NCBI GenBank assembly: GCA_015183035.1
Contig: JACZZP010000001.1
Location: forward strand, 372,001-436,000
From: Meloidogyne chitwoodi
Lineage: Eukaryota; Nematoda; Chromadorea; Rhabditida; Meloidogynidae
Reading direction: 5' to 3'
Length of the DNA: 64,000 nucleotides
Made by a program: the position numbers and the translations under genes. Shown here in pieces: positions 43,156 to 55,241 of the stretch (its first letter is position 1; each line of letters begins with the position of its first letter). The notes beneath the pieces were generated by a model. The model searched no databases and was not told the DNA's origin. It saw only the letters and a list, made by a program, of their open reading frames with translations.

Positions 43156-44757
43156 ATGAAAAATTTATCTTCTTATGAACAAATTGATATTTTAAAATTT
43201 GTCAATTTTGATCAATTATTTTCTGTTAAACAAACCAATTATTATTTTAATTTATTAATTGAACAAAATAAATGGATATTGGCATTAAAAGAATTAAATT
43301 ACATTTCAATAGTATTTTTTTAATTTTTAAGACATTTATTTTCTTTTAGGATGTTTCTAAAAATGATTTAAAATTTGACAGATTTATTAAGCAATCAACT
43401 AACATTGAATATTATCCATTAAATTATCAACTTTTAAAAAAGGTAAAACAAATTAACATTAGTAATTTAAAATTCAAAAATTTTTTTTAATCTGTCAATT
43501 GTTTGCAAAAAAAAAACAATTTTTTTATTCTACAAAATAAATTTTTTAGTGGCAATCTGCAATAGATAAACAAATTCCATTATTTTTATTTAATGACTTA
43601 AAATGTACAAAAGACTTTGCTGTTTATGTGTGGCCAAATACAAAATGTATTTCTTACTTAGCTATTTTAGCCAGTGATGGAAAAGTTCCAAAATTTCCAA
43701 GGAACTAGTTCCAGCTACGGAACTGCATTTTTAATTTTCATTGTTCCAGTTCAGGACCAGTTCTTGTTCCGGAACAAGTTCCAGTTCCAGAACTTTGGTA
43801 GTTCCAGTTCCGGAACTGGAACTTTCCCACACTGTTTTTAAGTCTATTTAAATATTCAGATAAGTGTAAAATATTGAAATTGCCAAATTATCCAAAAAAT
43901 ATTGAAGAAATGCGAATTATTCGTTTTTGGTTAGAACAATTATTTCTTTGTTCTTTTAAGGAAGCTTCATTTTTTCAATTTATATTTAATCCAGAAATTA
44001 TTAAATTACTTTTTGAAAACAACAAAAATATTAAATTTTATATAAAACTAATGAATTGTCCTATTTATTTTTACAATTCAATTTATAAAAATCAATTTGA
44101 ATTTATTTTGAATCATTTGGTTGCAAATGATATTGAGTTAAATTTTGAAAATATGGACAATATAGAGGAACAAAATAATTTTTTATTGAAATTGCTATTA
44201 AATTCAGGCAAAAGAATTTCTTGTGTTTATATTTATTATTTTAATGATCTTTTAAAATTATTTAATTTAATTATAAATGTAAGTTATTATGTAGAATAGA
44301 GACCCGCGCTGGACGGGATTCCGCGCGGGATTAGTCTCTCGGGATTCCCGCACTTTTTTGGATTTGCGTGATTAGTCTCTCGGGGTCCCGTCCCGCATCA
44401 TTTTTTATAAATCGCAATCCCGCAAATGCGATTTTACCAGTTTCTAATGTAGAGATAGTTTTAGTACTTTAAAAATATAATTAATTTTAATAAATTAAAA
44501 TTTAGCATATTAAAATGTCACAAGATTGTTCAGAAATGGTGCCAAGGATTAAATTTCGTAGAGAAAATGGACTTGGTATAAAAATGGAAATTAAAGAGGA
44601 AAAAATTACAAAGAATAATGATTTTGAAAAAATTGGTTTATGTGAATTTAAAAATGATTATAATCCTAAAATTAAATTTTTGGCTAAATTATATTATCTT
44701 ACACCTGAAGATGAGATGATTTTCAAATTTGATATTAAAAGAATTAAAAAAGAATAA
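43156..44757 (+). CDS. F-box-like family protein, array copy B
   Basis: Exons 43156-43311, 43350-43442, 43550-43646, 43860-44278 and 44506-44757 give about 338 residues. Exon 1 is almost identical to copy A at DNA level, while exon 2 (DVSKNDLKFDRFIKQSTNIE) is unrelated in sequence. Exon 4 has exactly the same length (419 nt) as in copy A. Intron 3 contains a GTTCCAGTTCCGGAAC-rich insertion (about 43677-43835) and intron 4 a GC-rich insertion (44296-44435), yet the phases still match, so the gene may be functional. Confidence 0.78.
43677..43835. mobile_element. GTTCCGGAAC-rich insertion in copy B intron 3
   Basis: Repeated GTTCC and GGAAC half-sites form overlapping palindromes (GTTCCGGAAC, AGTTCCGGAACTGGAAC). 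A related piece with GTTCCGGAACTG lies at 55441-55452 next to the acyltransferase. Homologous introns of copies A and C lack it. Confidence 0.65.
44296..44435. mobile_element. GC-rich insertion in copy B intron 4
   Basis: This is a block of unusual composition (GACCCGCGCTGGACGGGATT, twice GATTAGTCTCTCGGG, CCCGTCCCGC) absent from the same intron of copies A and D. The repeated GATTAGTCTCTCGGG suggests an internal direct repeat. No ORF is seen. Confidence 0.6.
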
Positions 44758-44900
44758 ATTGTTTTTTGACTTTTGTTGATTAAATTTATTTTAAATAATG
44801 CTATATTTTTAAAAAATTATATTTATTTTTTTATAATTATTTTTCTCATTGTTCTTAAATTTTAATTAATTTTTAAATTAATTATTTTTTAGAAAAAAAT

Positions 44901-47503
44901 ATGAAAAATTTATCTTCTTATGAACAAATTGATATTTTAAAATTTGTCAATTTTGATCAATTATTTTCTGTTAAACAAACCAATTATTATTTTAATTTAT
45001 TAATTGAACAAAATAAATGGATATTTGCATTAAAAGAACTTCAAAAGATTTCAATAGTATTATTTAATTTTTATTATTTTAAACATTTATATTTTTAGTT
45101 TAAAGTAAATGAAAGTAATGTTTATTTTATTGATAAATCAAATGTTGTAAAATATCATTTAATTGATGAGGTTTTAATAAAGGTAAATAATAGACTTTTA
45201 AATATTATTTGAATTCTTTAAATTTGTATTCAACTTGGAGTTTAATAAAAAAATTTAAAGTTCAAAAATAATTATTTAATTAAAAATTATCAGTAGGGTT
45301 TAACAATTAATGGACGAACAAATTGTTAACTAACCATAACTGACCAGTCTCTCCGAAGTTTAACTTCATCTCTCTCTCGTTTGTAAGAGACGTAGAAAAG
45401 TAGTGGTCAGCAGAGAAAATATTTAAAATTCCTTTTGTACAATTCCTTTTCATTTTATACAATTTTCTCTCTGACCACTACTTTTCTACGTCTCTTACAA
45501 ACGAGAGATTAAGTAAACCTTCGGAGAGACAGTGGTCAGTTATGGTTAGTTAACAATTTGTTCGTGCCTGTTTTGTTAAACCCTAATTATCAAGTAAAAA
45601 ATTGTTTTTTAGTGGCAATCTGCAATAAATAAACAAATTCCATTATTTTTATGCGAGTATGACTTTGAAGATTCAGATTACTGTCCTTTTTATTTAAAGG
45701 ATTTAAATAAAGGTAATATATATTTTATTAATTTAATTAAATATATTTAAATATTCAGAAGTTCATTTAAAATTGGAGTTGCCAATATTTCCAAAAAATA
45801 TTGAAGAAATGCAAATTATTCGTTTTTGGTTAGAACAATTCTTTCGATCTTCTTTTAAATATGCTATATTTGCTAATCTTTTATTTAATCCAGAAATTAT
45901 TAAATTACTTTTTGGAAATATTTCTCTTAAATTTCATGCAACGATACTTCTTCGAATATCTTTTTACAATTCATTCTACAAAAATACATTTGAATTTATT
46001 TTGAATTATTTGGTTGGTACAAAAGAATTAAGATTAGATTTTGAAAATATGGACAATATAGAGGAACAAAATAATTTTTTATTTAAATTGCTCTTAAATT
46101 CAGGAATTCCTTGTGTTTCTATTGATTATGTTAAAGATCCTTCAATATTATATAATTTAATTATAAATGTAAGTTTTAATGATTTTTAAAGCTATAATCC
46201 TTAAAGTACTTTTGTCGTTTGTAGCCCACTTTATTTCACATTTTCAAAAAAATTTTTTTATTATTACAAATGATAACTCATTCGAAAGAACTCATCGAGC
46301 TGAGTCGAATAAAACCAAAATAACTGGATTTGATTGGTTTCGAACAAAATTATGAGCGATTGAATCTAGCTGATTACCGAGGCTGTTCACCCATTATTTT
46401 CGCTGAATTGAGCTTCTTTCTTTTATAATTTTGTTCAAAATTATCCAATAGAACTGATTTCAGTTTTATTCGACTCAACTCGAAGAGCTCTTTCGAATGA
46501 GCTATAATTTGTACATAATATTAAAAAAAAATTTTTGAAAATTTGAAAAAGGGGGTACAAACGACGGTAAAACTTGTTCATAGCGTCCAAGCTCCAATCT
46601 GAATGATCCATATGTCATTCGAAAGAGCTCATCGAGTTGAGTCGAATGACATCAAAAAAAGTTTTGGGTCTCAATTCTGGGCCGAGATACAGGTCCCTGA
46701 AAATTGGAAAACCATAGGGGGGAGTAAGCTCTTCAAAGTGATTACCGCGGCTGCACTTAAATTATTTTCACTGAATTAATTATTTTGTTGTAATTTGCGC
46801 CGTAGAATAACGCATGTACCAAAAAGCCAACGAGAGATGGGCTCCCAAATGAAGAAGTCATAAAACACTCCCAATAGGTCCAAGTTTGGCGTGTTTCCAG
46901 CAAACTTAGATCTTTCATAACTTTGTTCAAAATCGTCCAATCACGACAATTTTGGTCTCATTCGATAGGTCTCGAAGAGCTCTTTCGAATGAGCTATCAT
47001 ACTCTTTTTCGAATTTTTCACCCCGAAAAGAGCTTACTCCCCCCTATGGTTTTTCGAATTTCAGGGACCTATATCTCGGCCCAGAATTGAGACCCAAAAC
47101 TTTTTTTGATGTCATTCGACTCAACTCGACGAGCTCTTTCGAATGACACATGTTGGAGCTTGGACGCTATGAACAAATTTTTCCCAAACGACAAAAGTAC
47201 CTTCCTATATTTTTCACCATTATATCCGTTAATTTAATTTATTTTTAAATTTAGCAAATTAAAATGTCAGCAGATTGCTCAAAAATAGTACCTACTATTT
47301 TATTTCGTGTAAAATATAAAATTTATTTAAAAATGGAAATTAAAGCACACAAAATGGTAGATTATGGATATGGAGAAGTTGGTTTATGTGAATATAAAAA
47401 TTATTATAATCCTAAAATTAAATGTTTGGCTCACTTTTATGATTATGGACCAAGAGATGAGATTAATTTCAAAATTGAAATTAAACAAATTAAAAGAGAA
47501 TAA
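44901..47503 (+). CDS. F-box-like family protein, array copy C
   Basis: Exons 44901-45056, 45099-45182, 45613-45712, 45759-46168 and 47255-47503 give about 333 residues, all in phase. Exon 1 repeats the array's conserved F-box segment. Exon 3 reads WQSAINKQIPLFLCEYDFED. Exon 4 has FPKNIEEMQIIRFWLEQFF and a three-codon deletion relative to copy A. The last exon ends IEIKQIKRE. Introns 2 and 4 have been inflated by a family B MITE (45294-45590) and a 1-kb composite foldback (46203-47203). Despite the insertions no coding lesion is visible. Confidence 0.78.
45294..45590. mobile_element. Foldback MITE family B, copy 2
   Basis: This is the most complete copy: outer ends TAGGGTTTAACAA and TTGTTAAACCCTA, then CAAATTGTTAACTAACCATA and CTCTCCGAAG arms. 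The centre is TTTTGTACAATTCC, shared with the copies at 15.96 and 57.8 kb. Confidence 0.88.
46203..47203. mobile_element. Composite foldback, AGGGGGGAGTAAGCTC family, copy 4
   Basis: Outer ends AAGTACTTTTGTCGTTTG and CAAACGACAAAAGTACCTT are inverses about 1 kb apart. Inside is a left block (46260-46515) with ATTCGAAAGA-type palindromes and an inner foldback (46573-47178) with arms TTCATAGCGTCCAAGCTCCA. The inner foldback includes TAGGGGGGAGTAAGCTC and GATTACCGCGGCTGC. It appears to be one element inserted in, or fused with, another. Confidence 0.82.
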
Positions 47504-47644
47504 ATTGTCTTTTGACTTTTTTGATGATAAAATTTATTTTAAATTATACTATATTTTAAAAAATTATTTATTTTTTTATAATTACTTTTCTCATTGTTAT
47601 TAAATTTTAATTAATTTTTTAATTAATTATTTTTTAGAAAAATT

Positions 47645-49320
47645 ATGAAAAATTTATCTTCTTATGAACAAATTGATATTTTAAAATTTGTCAATTTTGA
47701 TCAATTATTTTCTTTTCAACAAACCAATTATTATTTTAATTTATTAATTGAACAAAATAAATGGATATTGGCTTTAAAAGAATTAAATCACATTGGAATA
47801 GTATTTTTTTTAATTTTTTAATAAATATTTATTTTCTTCAGTGTAAATTCAATGATTATTATGAGATTGATCAGTCTGATAATATATATAATCCAGTAAA
47901 TGATTGGCTTTTAGTAAAGGTAAATAAATTAATAAAGCTTTTTAAATATTTTATTTTTTTGCAATTTTTTTGATTTTTTTATTGAAAACAGAATAATTAA
48001 TTTTAATAAAATTCATTACATTTTTATAAAAAATATTTTAATTTAATATTATCAGAAAAATTTTTTTATTTTTAGTGGCAATCTGCAATAGATAAACAAA
48101 TTCCATTATTTTTATGTGATGGTGACTTTCTAAATTCCGAATACTATTCTTTTCAATTATGGTCTTTAAAGGGAGAAATATTGAAATTAAAAATATTTAA
48201 ATATTCGGAAATGGGTTTAAAGTTTAAATTGACAAAGTATCCAAAAAATATTGAAGAAATGAAAATTTTACGTTTCTGGTTAGAACAATTATTTCTATGT
48301 TCTTGTGAAGTTGCTGGATTTGATAATGTTATAATTAATCCAGAAATTATTAAATTACTTTTTGAAGATGATAAAAATATTAAACTTTATATACATACAA
48401 AGTATATTTTCATGCATTTTTACAATTCAATTTATAAAAATCAATTTGAATTTATTTTGAATCATTTGGTTGCAAATAATATTGAGTTAAATTTTAAAAA
48501 TTTGGACAATATAGAGGAACAAAACAGTTTTTTATTAAAATTACTTTTAAATTTAGGCAAAAGAATTTCTTGTGTTTATATTTATTATGTTAAAGATCTT
48601 TTAAAATTATTTAATTTAATTATAAATGTAAGTTATTGATTTATTAAAACTCGGGGAATTTTGTGTTTTTTGACAAATATTTGTTGATTTATTTAATTTT
48701 AATAAATTATAAAATTTAGCATATTAAAATGTCAACAACAGATTGCTCAGAAATAGTGCCTTATATTAAAATTTTTAAGTCTTGTTTCAAAAGGGAAATT
48801 GAACCAAATAAAATTGAAATGGATGGAAATCAAAAAATTGGTTTTTGTGAATATAAAAATGATTATAATCCTAAAATAAAATATTTGGCTAAATTTTATT
48901 ATAGTAAAGTGGAAGGGGTAGATGGGAAATAGAAAATGACAATTCGCGTGGCCAGCGTGAAATGTAAATCCTAAGTCTAGTCAACTCAATTGTTTCCCTC
49001 GTCTCCGAAGGATTATAACTCTTCAAATATATAAACAAGATCTGCTGTCAATATTTATTCTATTATTTATTTCACATACAATTTATAGGAAAATAACATT
49101 TTTAATTCACAATAATAATAATTCTCTTAGACTGATCTCTCTAACTGATCTCCTTTAGCTTAAACAATTAAACTATTTATATGTGTTTATAAAATGGGAG
49201 GAGAGATTGTTGTTCATGCCCAGGGGAAATATTTTATATGTTAGAGTCTTACATTATCTTCGAGAGAGTGGTGATTATGTGCTCTTCAACTTTAAAATTG
49301 AAAGAATTAAAGAAGAATAA
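47645..49320 (+). pseudogene. F-box-like family copy D, last exon interrupted
   Basis: Exons 47645-47800, 47842-47919, a fused exon 48076-48627 and a last exon from 48720 are in phase. The third and fourth exons of the other copies are continuous here: the region equal to intron 3 has lost its donor (AAAGGGAGAA instead of AAAGGTAATA) and its acceptor (TATTCGG instead of TATTCAG), yet stays open. The last exon runs KIGFCEYKNDYNPKIKYLAK, then an insertion of about 340 bp starts near 48902 and brings a stop at 48932. The family ending (HYLRESGDYV...FKIERIKEE) is found after it, up to about 49320. The gene may make a C-terminally truncated protein of about 340 residues; I class it as probably broken. 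Confidence 0.7.
48902..49250. mobile_element. About 340-bp insertion in last exon of copy D
   Basis: The insertion separates two halves of a conserved codon stretch (KFYY | HYLR). It is less AT-rich at its left end (TTCGCGTGGCCAGCG) and contains a TATA-like TTATATGTGTTTATAAAA. The exact ends and a target duplication are unclear to me. An LTR or other solo terminal element is possible. Confidence 0.55.
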
Positions 49321-49473
49321 TTGTTTAATTTATTTATTTTCTGATAAAAATTATTTTAAAATTTGTAATTTTAAAAACAAATAATTGTTTTAATTTTGAT
49401 ATTTTTTTAATTCTTTTTTTTTAGCATTTCTTAAAATTATTTATTATTTTGCTTAATATTTATTTTAAAAAAT

Positions 49474-49740
49474 ATGAAAAATTTATCTTCTTATGAACAA
49501 ATTGATATTTTAAAATTTGTCAATTTTGATCAATTATTTTCTTTTCAACAAACCAATTATTATTTTAATTTATTAATTGAACAAAATAAATGGATATTGG
49601 CATTAAAAGAATTAGACTACATTTCGATAGTATTTTTTTAATTTTTAAGAACATTTACCTATTTTATTTCAGTGTGAATCTAAACCTTATCTGTATTATC
49701 GCGGAGTGATTTTTTACATAAAAATACATTTTTGTGTTTT
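49474..49740 (+). pseudogene. F-box-like family copy E, truncated after exon 2
   Basis: Exon 1 (49474-49629) is again nearly identical to the other array members. An exon 2 follows the AG at 49671-49672 (CESKPYLYYRGVI...). Similarity then ends in a palindromic AAAATACAT-rich sequence (49718-49850), and exons 3-5 are absent; the next gene is on the other strand. This marks the downstream edge of the array. Confidence 0.75.
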
Positions 49741-49949
49741 TCTAAATTATATATGTAAATACAAAAATACATGAAAACACAAAAATACATGAAAAATACA
49801 TAAATCTTTTTATGTATTTTTGTATTTTCTTGCAAGTTTTTTTACTGTTTCTTCACTGCCCAATATTCCACTGATCAATTTTCCGGGAGTCATAAGCATA
49901 ACTAATTTATAACAAATTAAAAAATTAAATTATAACTATTTATTTTAAT

Positions 49950-52900
49950 TTAAAATAATGAACGTATAAAAGGCCTAATAAATTCACTTCCAAAATAATT
50001 AAAATGATTATCATCATAAAAATAAGCTAATTTATTTGTTTCATCAAAAGCTAAGCAAACATTTCTTGTAGAATTACAAAAATATTGGGAAAAGTCGTAA
50101 ATTGTACATTTTGAACAATTTAAATATTTTAAACGAAGATAAGACCAATAATTGTTTTTTAAATGTTCCTAAAAAATAAAATTAAAATTTATTTTTTTTA
50201 ATAAATAAAAATTAAAAAAAAACTCCAATTAATTCCGGTCATTTCCATTAGGTCTATTTAGGTAAATATTTTCTTTTATCATATCATACGGTATTTTAAG
50301 TGGTAAAAATAAATTAGAATGAATACGGTAGACTAACGTTATGGGGATATATTAGATGTCAGAGTATTTTTTATAAATCTCGTTATAAGGACACTGGACA
50401 CAACGGATATAAAGACTCCAATTGACTATTAACTTTGGAACTCTCCTCATAAGGACACCCATGACCAACTACTTTTTGTCTCGTTATAAGAACATATCGG
50501 ATATAAGAACACTCAATCTTACAATTTTAGCCTTTCCTTATAACGCAAGTCTCAATTAATTTCAATAATAAAGCATTACCGTATACGAAAGATGTAAAAA
50601 CTCTAAAGATTTCCCTAGCCAAATTGCCCTAGCAATATCCATAGCAATTCTATTTTTAAAGTGCAAATGTGGTGCTGGAAAGAATATTTTCTTTTTAATT
50701 AAAGGTTGAATATTTTGAACAAATGAATTTATAAGGCTAAGAATTTGATCATTTTCAATTGAATTTTCGTTAAATGGTTGCTCTTTGAATGAACTGTACC
50801 ATCTAAATAATTAAAATTAAATTAAAATATTTTAGGAGAAAATTCCCCGAAAATTCCAAAAATTAAAATTCCACGAAAATTCCAAAAATTAAAATTCCCC
50901 GAAAATTTCAAAAATTTCAAATTCCAAGGGATTGGGTAAAGTATTTAATTTTCTCTTTTGCCTTAATTTACCTAAAACTAATAAATAAATAATCAGGTTT
51001 TAATTCTTTAATAATTTCTTTAACAACTTGACTGTATGAAGAACAAAATTTTAAAGGCATTTGATTTCCTGGATCAAGAAATGCCAAATTATTAGGTACA
51101 TAAAAAGGCAAACAACCTTAAAAATTAAAGAATATATTTATTTTTAATGCTTTTTGTTCTTTTAATTTTTTTCAATTTTTTTACTTTTTTTAGAAAAAAT
51201 TCAATGTTTTTAACCATAAGTTCGCGTTCATTCAAAATTAAAATTAAAAATCTGGGAATAACTAAATTATAAGTATTATATATCATTCGATAGAGAATTA
51301 AACAGGCTTTAAAATGATATAAAACAATCTACAGTTATTTTTATATAACAATTAGTTACGTTGAAAAAACTGAAGAGGACAGAATCTGAACAAACGAACT
51401 TATGGAACATTTTAAAAATTAATTAATTAAATTTCCATAACTTAATCTAATTTTAGATGAACACCCAATTTATTCGAAAAAAAATATTTTTAATTTTTGT
51501 GTGTAAAATATTTTTTTGCAAATTAATGGGGTGCTCGTCTAAAATGAAAGGGTTTGAGTCTATGAGCGCCAGCAATTATAACACAGGAACGGTTAGATAA
51601 TTTAAAGTGTTTATGATACAATTAGATAGAGCAGAAAATTTGCAACAAAATACCAAAAACTCAGAATTTTTAGAAAATTAGAAAAAAAGTTGAAGTCAAA
51701 AAACTACAAATTTTCAGAAAATTTGTAGTTTTTTGGAGGTTTTTTGACTATAACTTTTTTTCTAGTTTTTCAAAAATTCTGGTTTTTTGGTATTTTGTAG
51801 CAAATTTTCTGCTCTATCCAATGGTATCATAAACACTTTAAATTATCTAACCGTTCCTGTGTTATAATTGCTGGCGCTCAGCTGGCCCGTTCCGAAGTAT
51901 ACCATTTTCTCTCTCTTACCAGTTGCCACAAAAGTATAAAAATAAGAGTAATTATATTTAAATTCTTCTTGCAAACATCTTGAAAGAACCATTCCATGAC
52001 TATTTCCAATAAGTAACCAAGTTAAATTATTTTTGTCGTCTAACCCTTTAACAAAAGTCTCTTTATTTGCTTTAAAATATTCTATTGGCTCTTTATATAA
52101 TTTATTTGTCCATTTTAATTTTTTTTTCTCATTAGGATGGTTTATGCTTGGATGTCCTTCAATATAAGTTGCTCTAATTGAAAGTTCATTAACTCTAATT
52201 AATTCAAGAAAATTTAAATTTTTCGCTAAAGTTGACTGTCCATGTGGTGACTTTAATAAAAAAAGATTTATTTATTTTAAAAAATTCTAATAAAATTGAA
52301 AGCGCACATAACTTTCCCAAATTTTTTGCATAAATTTTTTATTAGAGTTAACTAATTTAGATAAAATTTAAAAAAAATTGTTTAGTCTAAAATTTCTTAA
52401 AATTTTTGGCTAAATGTCTATAGTAAACGCCTCAAATTTCAACATTTTTTCCCTTAACTTTTTTTATTTCAAACTTAAAAAAATAACATTTGGCAATTTA
52501 TTAGCTTTATCAATGTAGTATGTTTTTGCAAAATTTTATGATTTTAGGTGCTAAATTAGCAAAGTTATGGGTGTTCGACTAACGCTAATTAAGCGTTTAA
52601 GTGTTACAAACTTTACAGTAGAAAATACCTTAATAATATCATCAATAATTTTCCTTGTAAAATTTGCATCAATTTTTGCTTCAATTTGCTGAAAATTTTT
52701 TTTTTTATTAAAAAAAAATTTCTAAAATTTTTTAAAAAATTTTTATAATTTTTAAAAAATTTTAAAACTTTAATTTTTTCAGAATATTTCCTGTCTCTCA
52801 TTTGAATTAAACATAAAATATATAATATTCCAATTAATAAAGGTAAAATTTTAAAGTTTTTGATTTTTTGAATTTGTTTATCTATTTTATCAATTAATAG

Positions 52901-55241
52901 TGTAATTATTAAAGTTGTAGCAAATGTAACAATTCCAACTATAAAATTATTAATTAATTTGGTATTTTTCTTTATTTGTATAATAGAATGTTGTAGTTTT
53001 TTTTATTAGAAGTTGTGGATAGAATTTTTTCAATTAGAAAGTTTATTTTCCGGTTAGGATGTTTTCCGGGTAGAATGTTTTCCTTTAGAATGTTTTCCGG
53101 TTAGAATGTTTTCCGGTTAAATTGTTTTCTTTCCGGTTAGAATGTTTTCTGGCTAAAATGTTTTCCGGTTAGAATATTTTCCGGAATGAATGTTTGTTTT
53201 CTGGTTTGAATGTTTTCCGGTTAGAATATTTTCCTGATAGAATGTTTTCCGGTCAGAATGTTTTTCAGTTCAGTTCCGGTTATAATGTTTGCTTTCCAGT
53301 TAAAGGTTGCATGTTAATTAAAGTTAAGGAGACTTTCCCAAAAGGAAAGGACCTTTAATTTAAAAAATGCTTACATTTAATATTAAATTTATCAATTAAA
53401 AATAAATATTTAATAAAAATAATTATTGGCCAATGAACCAAATACCAAACATAAGAAATATCACCTAACTTTACACTTGTTAAATTTGTTAAAATAAAAG
53501 AATAATTAAAAGATAATTTTCCAAATAAAATTAAAAAAGTTGTAATAATTATAAAAATGCCTATAAAAGGCTGTGAAAATAATTTAATATTATTCTCTTT
53601 TTTATAAAAGAGAAGAATTAACAAGATGGCTAAAATTAAATTTGTAGTTAATTTTTTTAGTAGAGAAGGAGGGGAAAAGCTGTTGTTGGAATTGGTTGAA
53701 TTAATTTTCTAAAAATTAAAAAAAAAATTTGAAAAATATTTTTGAAATTTTTTTAAATTTTTTTGAAATTTTTAAAATTTTTATTTACCTTAAAATTATT
53801 ATTATTTTTAGTACTTGCAATATTTCCATTAATTATTTGCTGAGATTGGATTAAATTATTATCTAAAATTATATCCTATTTTTAGATATTCATAATCGAA
53901 AAGTATATAGCTATTTCAAAATTTAAAATTTCGACTTTCGAAATTCAGAAATTTAGACTTTCGAAATTTCGAATTTTAAAATTTCAAGTCTAACTTTATT
54001 ATTTCGACTTTCGAAATTTTAAAAGTCGAAATTTAGGTTTTCGAAGTTCGAATTTTGACATTTCGAAAGTCGAACTTCGACTTAATTAAATTTTTTTAAA
54101 TTAAAAATACCTGTAATTTTATTAAAATTATCATTATTATTTTCTCTCAGCAAAAAGCTAACAATTCCAGCAATAAATTGCCATAAACGACAAAAAATAA
54201 GAGAAAAACTAGCTGATTGCCCCCAAATATTTAAAATTAATTGTTGAGAAATTAAAGATAAAAATAACAAAATCAAACAAAAAAAATATTTAAAATATTT
54301 TTTTAAGGGCAAAAAAGATGAATTTTCAAAATAATAAATTAAATAAATTAATAAGGGTGCAATAAGGTAAAACTGCATTTCTACTCCTAAAAAAAAAGAA
54401 ATAATATTTAATTTTTAAAAATTTAATAGAGTTCAAAAATATAATTTAAGGTTTAAACAGAGTTAATGGCTTATAGCTTTGACCTTTTTTTCCAAAAAAA
54501 AAATTTTTGTTAGGGGATAGCCCCATTTTTTACAAAAATGTGTGCCCAGGCAAGTGCCGTTTACTGAAAAATTTTTTTACAGAAGAGCTATTCGTTCAAA
54601 TAAAATAATTTAATTAAAATAATTAAATATACCTAAAGACCAAGTGTGCAATAAAGGATTATAACGAAAAATCTGAAAAAAGGGTTAATAAAATAATTAC
54701 AAAATCTCTATATAATTAACATTTTTTTTATGTTTATTAAATATTAAATGATTTTATAATAGTAAAAGTGATATTAAATATTTTTTAAAATAAATAAGAA
54801 AAGGAAAAAAAATAAAATAAAAAAATATTAAAAAAAAAAAGAAGAGAGAAGAGTAACCTACTCTGTGCTCTCTGCCCTTGTCTAACTCAACTACCCCTAT
54901 TATTTTGTTTTTTAAACATAACTTTTTTTTAAATTTAGATAAAAATATAAACTAAAATTTAAAAAATAGAGAATAAAATTAGATTTATTTAAAAATTAAA
55001 GTTTATAAAATTTGATCAACTTTGGAAGAAGTTATAGCCACGGGGGATTAAAATATTTTTAAAAATTAAAAAAAAATCTTTTTAATTTTTAAATAAAAAA
55101 TAAAATTTTGAAATTACCGAAGTAAAGTAATTTAGATTCCCAGAAATTGTTAATTTAATATTCATTGCAAAACAAAGGCTCCAATCCATATCTGACATTG
55201 TTCGCTTAAAGTCTGTTTCAAGCATTAAAAGACGGGCAAAA
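49950..55241 (-). CDS. Membrane acyltransferase with SGNH domain, 5' end missing
   Basis: Exons recognised: 55118-55241, 54633-54672, 54111-54386, 53789-53862, 53375-53708, 52769-52938, 52629-52688, 51920-52250, 50972-51116, 50580-50802, probably one near 50240-50330, and 49950-50168. Acyltransferase-3 features are SDMDWSLCFAMN, HTWSLGVEMQFYLIAPLLIY, RLWQFIAGIVSFLL and LGDISYVWYLVHWP, with further membrane helices. The C-terminal SGNH hydrolase-like domain shows LLIGNSHGMV (block I) and the catalytic DDNHFNYFG (D-x-x-H). The plan is that of nematode OAC-type O-acyltransferases, which acetylate glycans or lipids at membranes. The N-terminal RG-RA-SV-LFH region is not found upstream of 55241, where GPCR copy 3 begins, so this is a 5'-truncated gene. 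Confidence 0.78.
50380..50535. repeat. TCTCGTTATAAGGACACT motif cluster in acyltransferase intron
   Basis: Three or four units of TCGTTATAAGGACA and variants (CTCATAAGGACACCCATGAC, CGTTATAAGAACATATCGG) are spread over 150 bp. The motif is shared with 20.3, 36.9 and 61.1 kb. Confidence 0.65.
51461..51546. mobile_element. CCCCATTTATTCGC foldback element, copy 7 (diverged)
   Basis: The left arm TTTTAGATGAACACCCAATT and right arm AATGGGGTGCTCGTCTAAAA are imperfect inverses. It lies in an acyltransferase intron, far from the cluster of copies at 11-18 kb. Confidence 0.65.
51564..51881. mobile_element. 318-bp near-perfect palindromic element
   Basis: The left end AGCGCCAGCAATTATAACAC is mirrored by GTGTTATAATTGCTGGCGCT. 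The arms continue through AGGAACGGTTAGATAATTTA almost to the centre (ACAAATTTTC / GAAAATTTGT near 51706-51727). It has no coding capacity and lies in an acyltransferase intron. Confidence 0.88.
53035..53300. repeat. TTTTCCGGTTAGAATG tandem repeat
   Basis: About fourteen degenerate 15-17 bp units (GTTTTCCGGTTAGAAT and variants) fill an acyltransferase intron. The GC-containing CCGG core makes it stand out from the AT-rich surroundings. Confidence 0.8.
53920..54085. repeat. TTTCGAAA-rich low-complexity segment
   Basis: Alternating TTTCGAC, TTTCGAAA and GAAATTTCG half-sites give many small palindromes. Related TCGAAAATCG runs are at 55318-55435 and 35965-36060. Confidence 0.65.

Noticed and set aside
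46952..47146. Plus-strand ORF beginning MVSFDRSRRALSNELSY
   Set aside because: It is inside a foldback element. A similar frame occurs in the copy at 26.4 kb because the DNA is repeated; there is no sign of coding constraint.
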